From the NCBI RefSeq assembly GCF_006569205.1, contig NZ_VIGD01000001.1, positions 328,575-392,574 on the forward strand: DNA of 64,000 nt, read 5' to 3'. The notes beneath the pieces were generated by a model, which saw nothing but the letters and a program-made list of their open reading frames with translations, had not been told where the DNA came from and searched no databases. Shown piece after piece: positions 34,999 to 43,914 of the stretch (within the stretch, counting starts at the first letter, position 1; each line of letters opens with the position of its first letter). The stretch is from Ureibacillus terrenus (lineage in GTDB: Bacteria > Bacillota > Bacilli > Bacillales_A > Planococcaceae). A program made the translations under genes and the position numbers.

Positions 34999-36737
34999 CA
35001 GTCAAGCAACTCCTTTACACGAGTTTTTAGCTCACGGGGCAGGAATGGAGTGCCGTCATATTTTGTGATGCTGTATATTTTATCGTGAGCTCCGATATTC
35101 ATTTTTAAAATATTAGCCAATTGCCCTGTCGCGTTGTTTTCCACAACGATGATTTTTTTCGCACGGTCGACAAAAGGTCTTAATTCATTTGCAGGGAATG
35201 GATGGATCAAGCGCACATGCACATGGTTTGTTTTGATTCCCTCTCCATCCAATTGCGGCCGTATTTCTTCAATGGCACCCCTTGTGGAATTAAAGCCGAC
35301 GATTAATACATCCGCTTCTTCATGCGGAGCATCCACATAAACCGGATCTTTGAATTTCACATAATTCAATTTGCGCAAACGCTTGTCCATTTGGGCTTTG
35401 CGGTTTAATGGCGCTTCCGCAGGTTTTCCTGTCTCATCGTGTTCATTTCCCGTCACTTTATGAATGCCGTGGAGTTGCCCCGGCAAAACGCGAGGAGAAA
35501 TGCCGTCTTCCGTCACTTCGAACCGTTTGAAATCTTCTTTCGGATCTTTTTCAGGCAATTCCCCGAGATTCAATTTTCCCCGGCGGATTTCAATTTTTGA
35601 ATAATCGAAAGGCTCTGCAGTCTGCTTGCCTAGAGCCAATTGCAAGTCCGTCATGACAATGACAGGCAATTGCAATTCTTCCGCTATGTTGAATGCCTGG
35701 ATTGTATCGTAAAAGGCTTCTTCAATTGTGGAAGGCGCAATCACCACTTTTGGAATTTCCCCATGTGTGCCGTAAAGCATTGCCATCAAATCGGATTGTT
35801 CCTGTTTTGTTGGAAGCCCCGTTGATGGACCGCCCCGCTGTGTATCCACGATGACAAGCGGCTGTTCCGTCATGCCGGATAGACCGATGGATTCCATCAT
35901 CAAGGATAAGCCCGGCCCCGCTGAAGCTGTGAAGGCTCGGACACCGCCATAGTTGGCGCCGATTGCCATTGTGCAGGCGGAAATTTCGTCTTCCGTTTGG
36001 ATGACCGTACCACCAAACTTCGGAAGCTTTTTAATCAAATATTCCATAATTTCAGAAGCTGGCGTAATTGGATAGGCTGCCATAAATCGCGCTCCGGCGG
36101 CAATCGCACCCAACGCGACCGCATCATTGCCAATCATGAAGAGGCGGCGTTTGCCGTCCGCGGGCTCCAATTCCCATTTTCCAACTTTATCGCCAATGAG
36201 TTCACAAGTGGCTTCATAGCCCCGCCGAATCGCTTCCATATTCTTTTTGACCACTTCTTCCCCTTTGCGGCCAAAAATTTCATCCACGACTTCCTGGAAA
36301 TTTTCAATCGGCAAGTTCAATAAAGCAGCGGTTGAACCAATCGCTACCATGTTTTTCATTAATGAAGTGCCGAGCTCGGAAGCGATTTCCGTAAATGGAA
36401 CAGCAAATAGGGGAGCTTTGGAATCTTCCGGATTGACCGGTTCAAATTTGCTGTCGGCCAAAATGATGCTATCTTCCGTCAATTCCTTGTAATTGACTTC
36501 AATCGTTTCCTGGTCGAACGCCACCAAAATATCCAAATCATCCGCTATGGCGCGGACAGGCGTTGGACGCACAGTGATTTTATTGTTTGTATGTCCTCCT
36601 TTAATGCGCGAGGAGAAATGCCGATAGCCATAGAGGTAGTAACCCAAACGGTTCATGGCCATCGCAAAAATTTCGCCTGTGCTTTCAATACCTTCCCCTT
36701 GTTGCCCGCCGACTTTCCATGAAAGCTGATGTAACAT
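34998..36737 (-). CDS. korA: 2-oxoacid:ferredoxin oxidoreductase alpha subunit (gamma-alpha fusion)
   Basis: 579 residues in gamma-then-alpha order. The N-terminal gamma domain carries GGQQGEGIESTGEIFA and the alpha domain (from about 195) the pyrimidine-binding AAYPITPASEIMEYL and the conserved GPGLSLMMESIGL. ATG 36737 follows AAGGAG. Its upstream neighbour is the fused ATPase gene of the nitrogenase-like operon only 105 nt away, with no strong terminator between, so read-through from that operon is possible. Confidence 0.94.
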   Translation of the reverse strand: MLHQLSWKVGGQQGEGIESTGEIFAMAMNRLGYYLYGYRHFSSRIKGGHTNNKITVRPTPVRAIADDLDILVAFDQETIEVNYKELTEDSIILADSKFEPVNPEDSKAPLFAVPFTEIASELGTSLMKNMVAIGSTAALLNLPIENFQEVVDEIFGRKGEEVVKKNMEAIRRGYEATCELIGDKVGKWELEPADGKRRLFMIGNDAVALGAIAAGARFMAAYPITPASEIMEYLIKKLPKFGGTVIQTEDEISACTMAIGANYGGVRAFTASAGPGLSLMMESIGLSGMTEQPLVIVDTQRGGPSTGLPTKQEQSDLMAMLYGTHGEIPKVVIAPSTIEEAFYDTIQAFNIAEELQLPVIVMTDLQLALGKQTAEPFDYSKIEIRRGKLNLGELPEKDPKEDFKRFEVTEDGISPRVLPGQLHGIHKVTGNEHDETGKPAEAPLNRKAQMDKRLRKLNYVKFKDPVYVDAPHEEADVLIVGFNSTRGAIEEIRPQLDGEGIKTNHVHVRLIHPFPANELRPFVDRAKKIIVVENNATGQLANILKMNIGAHDKIYSITKYDGTPFLPRELKTRVKELLD

Positions 36738-36842
36738 TTTAACATCTCCTTAAAAAACATTTCATTACATACCTTTTTCTTATTTAAATATAACATGAAT
36801 CGAAATGCATGAAATACGAAAAATCGTCATTTATTTTCAATT

Positions 36843-38777
36843 TCAGACCTTTGACGGAAGCGTTCGTTCACGATTTTGTAACGACTTCCCGGACATTTCA
36901 GAATGGCTGGAATGGCAAAGGAGATGTACCGTTTTATTTTTTTCCTCGGAAGGCAGGAATGCGCGGATTAATTTTTCGGAATAAGGATGTGTTGGATGGG
37001 CAAATAATTCTTCGCATTTTGCCCGTTCCACCAGTTTTCCATGATGCATGACAAGCACCTGGTCGGCAAAATAGCGGACGAGCGGCAAATCATGGGAAAT
37101 AAAAAGCATGCTTATTTGCAATTTTTCTTGCAATTCTTTTAATAAATTGATGATTTGCGCTTGTATCGACACATCCAATGATGAAACCGGCTCATCCAAG
37201 ATCATGATTTTCGGATTGACGGAAAGGGCGCGGGCAATCGCCGCCCTCTGTTGTTGACCGCCGCTCAGCTCGTTGGGATATGCGTTCCTTTTTTCCATTG
37301 GCAGGCCGACCAATTCAAACAATCTTTCCAAACGCCCATTCCGTTCCTTAGGATTCCATTTTGCCGCACGCAACGGCTCCAGGATGGATTCGCCGACGGT
37401 CATCCGGGGATTAAAACTGGCGCTTGCATTTTGAAAAACGAACCCTACTTGTTGATAGAATGCGCGTTTGTCTTTCATCGTTTTTAACTTTTTCCCCAAA
37501 TAATAAACTTCTCCTCCTGTTGCTTGATGAAGACCGACAATGGTTTTCCACAAAGTGGATTTACCGCTGCCGCTTTCCCCCACGATGGCGGTAATTTGTC
37601 CGCTGTTTACGGTAAAGCTGATTCCATCCACCGCTTTTATCACTTTTCTTGAAAGGAAATTGCCCGCTTTAAAGTGCTTTTTCAAATCATGAATTTCTAA
37701 TATGGGCGCCCCATTCTCTCCCGAAAAAATATTTGTGATTTTGCTGCTTCTTTCCGGCTTCAATTTTATTGCAGAAAGCAGTTTCTTCCTTTCTTCCTTC
37801 GGACGGATACAAGAGACATACCGGCCATATGGACCGGGTTCCTTCAAACCATTCAATGCATCATCCTTTTTGCATTTTTCCTCAGCAATGGGACATCTCG
37901 GATGAAAGGCGCAGCCAGGAGGAAGATGGCCGGGTTTCGGAGGCTGGCCTTTCAAAGCGAACAAGGGGATGTTTTTATCCAAATCCATGGTCGGAACCGC
38001 TTTCAATAATGATTTTGTATATGGATGCTGCGGTTCTTTCAGCACAAGGTCCGCCTTCCCGTATTCCACCGCCTTTCCGGCATACAGGACCAGTACTTTA
38101 TCAGCCAGTGTGGCAGTTTCGGCCAAGTCATGGGTAATTAGCAAAATGGATAAATTCAGTTGTTTTTGAAGGTCGGCCAGCAATGATAAAATCTGTTTTT
38201 TGATGATGCCGTCCAGCGCCGTTGTCGGTTCATCCGCAATAAGCAAATCCGGTTTGCCCGCCAGAGCGATGGCAATCGTGATCCTTTGCAGAATGCCTCC
38301 GCTCAGTTCGTGGGGATATTGATTCAGTCTAAGCTCCGGTTCTGTCACGCCGACAAGGCCCAATAGAGACAAGCACTCCTGACGAATCCTTTTTTTGTTA
38401 ACTTTCTCTTTTCTTCTCAGTAAAAACACTTCTTCCATTTGCCGTCCAATCGTCAAAACCGGATTTAATGCGCTCATCGGATCTTGCATGATCATCGCAA
38501 TTTTCTTCCCTCGGATCTCTACCCACTCTTTTTCTGTTTGTCCGGCCAATTGTTTTCCATCAAAATAAATTTTTCCCTTGTCGATTTTTCCGTTATCCGG
38601 CAACAGCCCGATGATGGACAAAGCGGTCGCCGTTTTCCCGGAACCCGATTCCCCCACAATCGCCAATGTTTCCCCCCTGTCAATCGAAAAACTGAGATCC
38701 CTTACCACCTGAACCCGTTTATTTTCCATTTGATATGAAACGGAGAGGTTTTCAACTTCTAATAGCGGGTGTTTCAT
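36843..38777 (-). CDS. Fused two-domain Dpp/Opp/Nik-type ABC ATPase
   Basis: 644 residues, two complete ATPase domains joined (DppD-DppF order). Domain 1: Walker [14 protein letters not shown] (about 40), signature [15 protein letters not shown], Walker [13 protein letters not shown], then the oligopeptide-transporter C-terminal box with [15 protein letters not shown] (about 285). Domain 2: Walker [12 protein letters not shown] (about 400), [15 protein letters not shown] and [11 protein letters not shown]. Most Dpp and Nik systems use two separate ATPase genes; the fusion is as in GsiA/YejF. The signature LSGGI in domain 1 is slightly non-canonical (normally LSGGQ/M). The tail after about 610 is Ser-rich and variable. 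Confidence 0.92.
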   Translation of the reverse strand: MKHPLLEVENLSVSYQMENKRVQVVRDLSFSIDRGETLAIVGESGSGKTATALSIIGLLPDNGKIDKGKIYFDGKQLAGQTEKEWVEIRGKKIAMIMQDPMSALNPVLTIGRQMEEVFLLRRKEKVNKKRIRQECLSLLGLVGVTEPELRLNQYPHELSGGILQRITIAIALAGKPDLLIADEPTTALDGIIKKQILSLLADLQKQLNLSILLITHDLAETATLADKVLVLYAGKAVEYGKADLVLKEPQHPYTKSLLKAVPTMDLDKNIPLFALKGQPPKPGHLPPGCAFHPRCPIAEEKCKKDDALNGLKEPGPYGRYVSCIRPKEERKKLLSAIKLKPERSSKITNIFSGENGAPILEIHDLKKHFKAGNFLSRKVIKAVDGISFTVNSGQITAIVGESGSGKSTLWKTIVGLHQATGGEVYYLGKKLKTMKDKRAFYQQVGFVFQNASASFNPRMTVGESILEPLRAAKWNPKERNGRLERLFELVGLPMEKRNAYPNELSGGQQQRAAIARALSVNPKIMILDEPVSSLDVSIQAQIINLLKELQEKLQISMLFISHDLPLVRYFADQVLVMHHGKLVERAKCEELFAHPTHPYSEKLIRAFLPSEEKNKTVHLLCHSSHSEMSGKSLQNRERTLPSKV

Positions 38778-38795
38778 CCCAATCCCTCCTGAATT

Positions 38796-39620
38796 TCATC
38801 TATGAAAATTCGGATCAAACCGATCCCTCAATTTTTCTCCGAGAATGGTGAAAGCCGTGACGGCAATCATGATGGCCATGCTCGGGAAGAACAACAAATA
38901 ACCGTAGTCCCGCATATATGGCCTAGCTTCGCTGATCATCATCCCCCATTCTGCATGGGGAGCTTCAATTCCCAGTCCCAAAAGCGAAAAACCTGAAAGA
39001 GCCGTCATATACCAGCTGGTATTTAATGCAATCACGACGAGAAGCTGAGGCAACACATTCGGCAACAAGTGCTTATACATGATTTTTTGATTTCCGAGCC
39101 CATACAATTTTGCCGCCAAAACAAATTCCCTTTCCCGGACTGATAAAGTCACCCCTCTGACAATCCGGGCAAATCCGACCCAAGAAGTGAAAATCATGGC
39201 AATCGCCAAATTCATCAACCCCGGACCGATGATGCCGACAATGACCAATGCGAGGATCCTTCCGGGAAAGGCGGAAAGCAAATCGACGGCCCGCATGATC
39301 ATACCGTCAATCCAGCCTCCAAAATAGCCGGCCGTTACACCGGCTGCCGTGCCGATGACAAAACAGCCTACAGTAATCAATATGGCAACAAGAAAGGTCG
39401 TCCGGGCGCCAAAAAGGATTCTTGAAAATACGTCTCTCCCCAGATGGTCTGTGCCAAACCAATGTTCTTTGCTTGGCGGTAATAGCCGTTCCGACAATTC
39501 GCCTGCGTTTGGATCATAAGGGGCAAGCCAGTGGGCAAATATGGCCGCCAAAAATAAACAAGCAATCGTCGCGACGCTCAATAGTAAGCCGACATTCATC
39601 TTTTTCTTCACATCAGCCAT
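38796..39620 (-). CDS. Dpp/Nik-type ABC permease, C subunit
   Basis: 274-residue inner-membrane permease with about six helices. Typical N-terminal LAPYDPNAGELSERLLPPSKEHWFGTD-type linker is visible in HWLAPYDPNAG and EHWFGTDHLGRDVFSR (about 50-65), and the ATPase-contact EAA loop around EREFVLAAKLYGLGNQKIMYK (about 165-185). ATG 39620 with AAGGAG 9 nt upstream is preferred over ATG 39641. It overlaps the B subunit by 8 nt. Confidence 0.9.
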   Translation of the reverse strand: MADVKKKMNVGLLLSVATIACLFLAAIFAHWLAPYDPNAGELSERLLPPSKEHWFGTDHLGRDVFSRILFGARTTFLVAILITVGCFVIGTAAGVTAGYFGGWIDGMIMRAVDLLSAFPGRILALVIVGIIGPGLMNLAIAMIFTSWVGFARIVRGVTLSVREREFVLAAKLYGLGNQKIMYKHLLPNVLPQLLVVIALNTSWYMTALSGFSLLGLGIEAPHAEWGMMISEARPYMRDYGYLLFFPSMAIMIAVTAFTILGEKLRDRFDPNFHR

Positions 39621-40551
39621 GGATATTGCTCCTTTTTGCATAAACTCTCGGATCGATCAACATATAAAGCAAATCGACAATCAAATAGATGCCGATGATA
39701 AAGACGGTGGCGAACAAGACATAACCTTGGAGGACCGGGATGTCCCTGCTGTTGATTGCCTGCAATGCCAGTCTACCAAGCCCAGGCCAGTTAAAAATAT
39801 TTTCAATGATGACCGAACCCCCCAGCAGAAACCCGACGGTGCTTCCAAAAGAAGTAACAATGGGAATTAATGCGTTCCTTAAGGCATGTTTTTTCAGCGC
39901 TTGCCATTTTGTCAGCCCTTTTGCCCTTGCCATTGCGACGTAATTTGAATTCATGGCGTCGAGAATGCTTGAACGCAGCAAACGGGCTTTGCCGGCTCCG
40001 ATGCCAAATCCCAATACCAGTGATGGCAATATGAGATGCTCCAATGAACCGTATCCGACCAAAGGGAAAATATCCCATTTATACGCGAAGAAAAAGAGTA
40101 AGATAAAGGCCAATAAAAACTCCGGAATACAGTTCATGATCAGCGAAAATCCCAGAATGGCTTTATCGACGGCCGTATCGCGAAAATATGCTGCGGCTGT
40201 GCCAAAGAACATTGTAATCAAAACACTGATGACCAAAGAAGCGCTCGTCAGCCAGAGGGTTGGAACAATCCGCTCCGCCAATTCTTTGGCAACAGGCTCC
40301 CCGGATACCCAAGATGTCCCTAAATCCAATTGAAGCGCCTGAATGAGCCATTGGCCATATCTGGCAAACAGCCCCCGGTCGAGCCCCAATTGTTCATTCA
40401 TTGCGGCAACGGTTTCTTCCGTCGGCTGTCCGCCTTGTTTTAAAATAATGCCTTCTGCTATATCCCCCGGAACGATGCTTGTCAGCAAAAAGGTGAGAAA
40501 GGAAATGACCAATAGCAAGACAGGAAGAATCAAAATTCGTTTTATGATCAT
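39613..40551 (-). CDS. Dpp/Nik-type ABC permease, B subunit
   Basis: 312-residue permease with an N-terminal helix (ILILPVLLLVISFLTFLL), the conserved PGD (IVPGDIAEG), LGLDRGLFARYGQWL, the second membrane block and the EAA loop SNYVAMARAKGLTKWQALKKHAL (about 210-232). NWPGLGRLALQAINSRD near the end is a standard DppB/NikB mark. The start ATG 40551 is 11 nt after GGAG; GTG 40563 is too close. It comes directly after the NifH-like gene, so the importer genes are split by the reductase genes. Confidence 0.9.
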   Translation of the reverse strand: MIIKRILILPVLLLVISFLTFLLTSIVPGDIAEGIILKQGGQPTEETVAAMNEQLGLDRGLFARYGQWLIQALQLDLGTSWVSGEPVAKELAERIVPTLWLTSASLVISVLITMFFGTAAAYFRDTAVDKAILGFSLIMNCIPEFLLAFILLFFFAYKWDIFPLVGYGSLEHLILPSLVLGFGIGAGKARLLRSSILDAMNSNYVAMARAKGLTKWQALKKHALRNALIPIVTSFGSTVGFLLGGSVIIENIFNWPGLGRLALQAINSRDIPVLQGYVLFATVFIIGIYLIVDLLYMLIDPRVYAKRSNIHG

Positions 40552-40568
40552 TGGATTCACCACTCCAA

Positions 40569-41333
40569 TTATTGTTCCATCACTTTTCTTGCCAGTTCCC
40601 GGTATTCATTGGCCAATTTGCTGTTTGGCGCCCCTTCGATCACCGTCTTTTTTTCTTTTTCGCATTGCTGGACAACCGGATCCCTTGGAAACTTATGGAA
40701 CAAATTTGTTCCGATTTCTTCCAAAGCTTCGTGTACCCGCTGCACTTCGTTTTCTCCTCCTTTGGAATTAAAAATAAGCCCCTTTAATGTCGCATAGCCC
40801 CGGCTCCGAAAATTTTGCACGGCACGGGAAATATTGTAGGCGGCATATAAAGACATCCTTTCTCCGGAGCTGATGATGTAGACATCCTCCGCATAGCCGT
40901 CGCGCAACGGAACCGCAAAACCGCCGCACACCACATCTCCCAATACGTCATAAATCACGACATCCGGCTGATAAGTTTCAATGGCGTTTAATTTTTTCAT
41001 CTGTTGAAATGCCGCAATAATCCCTTGTCCCGCACAGCCGACCCCCGGCGTCGGGCCGCCCACTTCCACACACAGGACCCCGTTAAAGCCTTCCTTTACA
41101 AAATCGGATAATTGAATGGCATTCTTTTTTTCTTTCAGTACATTCAATACGGTCGGCACCTTTTCCCGGGCAAGATACATGGTGGAATCCGCTTTTGGAT
41201 CGCAGCCTATTTGCATCACTTTTAATCCTCGTTCGCTCAATGCTGCGGAAAGGTTGGCGGAGATCGTCGATTTTCCGATTCCGCCTTTTCCGTATATTGC
41301 GATGCGTTTAATAGGTTTTGTGTTTGTAATCAT
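40569..41333 (-). CDS. NifH-like ATP-dependent reductase (nitrogenase iron protein family)
   Basis: 254 residues. Dimeric [4Fe-4S] ATPase that feeds electrons into its component-1 partner. P-loop [10 protein letters not shown] (14-23), GCDPKADST (43-51), the two cluster cysteines in GVGCAGQGI (Cys100) and [13 protein letters not shown] (Cys136), and switch [10 protein letters not shown] (128-135). It is closer to NifH than to BchL or MinD in these motifs. The Arg after CAG that is ADP-ribosylated in NifH is Gln here. It follows the K-like gene by 20 nt; GAGAGGG precedes ATG 41333. Partner assignment to the two genes before it is inferred from the operon. Confidence 0.92.
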   Translation of the reverse strand: MITNTKPIKRIAIYGKGGIGKSTISANLSAALSERGLKVMQIGCDPKADSTMYLAREKVPTVLNVLKEKKNAIQLSDFVKEGFNGVLCVEVGGPTPGVGCAGQGIIAAFQQMKKLNAIETYQPDVVIYDVLGDVVCGGFAVPLRDGYAEDVYIISSGERMSLYAAYNISRAVQNFRSRGYATLKGLIFNSKGGENEVQRVHEALEEIGTNLFHKFPRDPVVQQCEKEKKTVIEGAPNSKLANEYRELARKVMEQ

Positions 41334-41353
41334 ACCGAACCCTCTCTTATCTA

Positions 41354-42640
41354 TTATTTTTTCGACACTATTGCATAACGGCTGATTTCATTCAGCAACT
41401 GCTGCGTCATGCATTTAAAACCTTCCCAGCCTACCAAAGGGGTCCCTTCAAAGAAGGAAAAGACATCAAAAGCCGGTTCGACAATTCTCAAATGTACCGG
41501 GATTTCTTTTGCCAGAAGCCGATCTTCTGCGCTCCCCATTAAAATGAACGGCTGACATTCCCGCAATATTTTCTTCCATTCAAGTTCCGAAGGCGTTACA
41601 TACATCGGGACAGACAAAGATTCGAGTTCTTCCGCCTCTTCTTTCTCTGGAACTGTTGTCAGGCGGACAGCTGCAACCCGCAGTTCCCAATCTTCCGTCA
41701 CCATTTGAATCATTTTCTTTGCCATAACCGGCGGACATGCCAGAGCAACCGTCCATTCTTTTTGATAAAAAGTGCCATCTGCAATCCGTTCAAAATAATG
41801 GTGAACCGGAAAGGCCATTTCTTCTTTGATCCATTTCATCGGCAACGGGTTATTCGTCATTTTGGCAATTTCCTGAAGCCATTCAAATGTTCCTTTCTTG
41901 CCATAAGGCAATCCATAGATATAGGGGATTTGAAAATGTCTTTCCAAATATTTTGCCGCCTGAAGCCCGGCCGCCGTTGCCACGATGTTCAAGTTTGCCT
42001 GGGGCAGTTTCTTGATTTCTTCCGTAGTGGTGTCATATGGTATGACCGTTTTTACTTCCATCCCCAAAAATGAAAGCAGCCGGCACAACTCTTTTTTATC
42101 CGATTTCCAATTATACGTCTGAATTGTGGGCCCAATGATGTTGACAGAAAATGACGGTTCTTTTGTCAACCCTTTGTCTTTTTGATCGGCGCATAAATGC
42201 TCCACCAATTTTACAAGCGCCAATTCAATCCCCTTTTCGGCCTGTTCCTGCCAAACCGAATCTCCAAAGGTAATAATCGGAATGCCGGTTTTTTCCCCCG
42301 CTTCTTTGGCAACGGCCTCTATGTCTACCCCTATGAGAGAAGAGACGGGATTTGCGATGATGGCAATCATGGAAAAGTCGCCTTTTTGTGCCATTTCTTC
42401 AATGGCTGCCTTCAACTTATCCTCGCCTCCGCTTAATGCAATATCTTCCGCTTCCATTCCCGTCGAGCAAAACCGGTCATGGATGAGCCGTTTCGTCCGG
42501 TCTGAAGCGGTCGCAAATTCAAAAAAGTTGCATCCTCCCGTCCCATGATTGATGACCGCGACATCCTTGACGCCGGATAACGCCCATAAAACCCCCAGGT
42601 ATTCATTGGCCGGCAAAAATACAGAAGAAATTTTACTCAT
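41354..42640 (-). CDS. Nitrogenase component-1-like protein, K-like subunit
   Basis: 428 residues. Shows the NifK/NifN-type layout: [12 protein letters not shown] (Cys37, where NifK has its HGxxGC), [19 protein letters not shown] (NifK-like SM-E-D-x-x-x-GG), and the C-terminal [19 protein letters not shown]. Compared with NifK, the first P-cluster Cys is replaced by Asn12 (PANEYLG) and the third (TTC) by Pro in [11 protein letters not shown], so only one cluster ligand is left, as in NifN or BchB-type subunits. The start ATG 42640 overlaps the D-like gene by 8 nt. Substrate and cofactor unknown. Confidence 0.88.
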   Translation of the reverse strand: MSKISSVFLPANEYLGVLWALSGVKDVAVINHGTGGCNFFEFATASDRTKRLIHDRFCSTGMEAEDIALSGGEDKLKAAIEEMAQKGDFSMIAIIANPVSSLIGVDIEAVAKEAGEKTGIPIITFGDSVWQEQAEKGIELALVKLVEHLCADQKDKGLTKEPSFSVNIIGPTIQTYNWKSDKKELCRLLSFLGMEVKTVIPYDTTTEEIKKLPQANLNIVATAAGLQAAKYLERHFQIPYIYGLPYGKKGTFEWLQEIAKMTNNPLPMKWIKEEMAFPVHHYFERIADGTFYQKEWTVALACPPVMAKKMIQMVTEDWELRVAAVRLTTVPEKEEAEELESLSVPMYVTPSELEWKKILRECQPFILMGSAEDRLLAKEIPVHLRIVEPAFDVFSFFEGTPLVGWEGFKCMTQQLLNEISRYAIVSKK

Positions 42641-43904
42641 TTGGAACCACGCTCTTTCTGCATTCAATCAAATTCGACACATTTGCCACCTCTTGTTGGA
42701 CAGCGGAAAAACCTGGACCGGAACGGTGGATGACCGGATGGCACTGGATGACATTTTCCTTTCTTAGCTTTTCCGCCTGGGCATGGCCAAAAAATAATTG
42801 CGGTTTAAATTGTCCGATAATCGAATACATATCCATGCCTTTTTTCAATAAAATCGTCGGAATCTTAATGCCAAGCCGTTTCATCTTTTGCACATCCGCA
42901 TCTTCTTCTATGGGCATCCGGGTCAATAAAAACTTCGGTATCATGCCAAGGGAGGCATAAAAAATGGCTGCATCGACATTGCTTCCTTCCACCGAACCGA
43001 TGCCAAAGGTAATCCCTTCGAGCTTTGGCCTCATGCTTTCGAGAAATTCGTGATGTTGAATTGACAACTGTTCTATTTCCTTTGGCAAATCCAAATGGAA
43101 AAAATCGAATATCGTCTCATATCCTTTAATGATTTTCTCGGTGCCATAAGAAAAATCGAAAAAAATGTATGGAATTCCAAATGCCGATTCCATCTTTTTC
43201 GCCAAAGGAAGGGCGATTTTTCCGGCAACAATATTCAATGCGGCCCGTGGAGCGTTTTCGATGTCCACAATATATCGGGTTCCCGGCAAAAGGGCATTTA
43301 CCGAAATTCCTCCCCGTTCCAAAACCCGGACCATTTCCACTTCCTCCATATTTGCGGATCTGAGTCCAAGAATATTCGCGCTGTAAAGCAGCGTTTTTCC
43401 GGGCTTCATCAGGCTGACGAGGGAATCCAGAAAATCGGTGCTTCCCTTTTGCTGATGCAGGCATTCATAGCCGTTCGTTTTCACGACGACCACCTTGGCA
43501 TTGATTTTACGTTTGGCCGCTGTCAATGCGGATTCGTCAAAACCGATGATTTCCGGCGTACATGTAGTAATTAAAAAAATCAATTCCGGATGATAACATT
43601 CATCCAATTCTTCCAGCGCTTCCTCGATCACCGGCTCCACCCCGAAAATCAGGTCTTCCCGGCTTAAATTCAGGCAGAAAAGATTATCCACTCCTCCTTT
43701 TGGGGAACTTAACCGACGGTATACCATCCATTTGGCATGATAAGTGCAAGATGGCGGCGCAATGACCAGCGCGATGCTGTTCGGAAATAACGGGGCCATA
43801 AAAGACGCTTCAAATAAACCGCAATGCGCCCCCGGAAATTCTGCTGCATGCCGATCATTTTCCGGATGTTGTCCAAAAAAAGCGTTTTGTCGATTGTCCT
43901 TCAT
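42633..43904 (-). CDS. Nitrogenase component-1-like protein, D-like subunit
   Basis: 423 residues. Three cysteines fit a [4Fe-4S] site: PGAHCGLFEA (Cys28), APPSCTYHA (Cys53) and LITTCTPEIIG (Cys115), at nearly the same spacing as BchN and NifE. The NifD FeMo-cofactor Cys is absent (Ala in the aligned VAGK before GIPYIFFDF). A CHPVIHRSGPG motif (about 388-398) falls where NifD has its cofactor His. These alignments were made by eye. ATG 43904 (MKDNRQNAF) has GAGGTG 7 nt upstream; ATG 43964 would overlap the SBP gene and is rejected. Confidence 0.88.
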   Translation of the reverse strand: MKDNRQNAFFGQHPENDRHAAEFPGAHCGLFEASFMAPLFPNSIALVIAPPSCTYHAKWMVYRRLSSPKGGVDNLFCLNLSREDLIFGVEPVIEEALEELDECYHPELIFLITTCTPEIIGFDESALTAAKRKINAKVVVVKTNGYECLHQQKGSTDFLDSLVSLMKPGKTLLYSANILGLRSANMEEVEMVRVLERGGISVNALLPGTRYIVDIENAPRAALNIVAGKIALPLAKKMESAFGIPYIFFDFSYGTEKIIKGYETIFDFFHLDLPKEIEQLSIQHHEFLESMRPKLEGITFGIGSVEGSNVDAAIFYASLGMIPKFLLTRMPIEEDADVQKMKRLGIKIPTILLKKGMDMYSIIGQFKPQLFFGHAQAEKLRKENVIQCHPVIHRSGPGFSAVQQEVANVSNLIECRKSVVPNE

Positions 43905-43914
43905 TGAATACACC

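Noticed and set aside
36738..36842. Terminator between the nitrogenase-like operon and korA
   Set aside because: Only a 4-bp hairpin is visible; too weak to call.
40569..43904. Dark-operative protochlorophyllide or chlorophyllide reductase
   Set aside because: Cluster spacing is BchN-like, but a non-photosynthetic spore-former without bch genes makes this unlikely; K-like has Cys where BchB has Asp.
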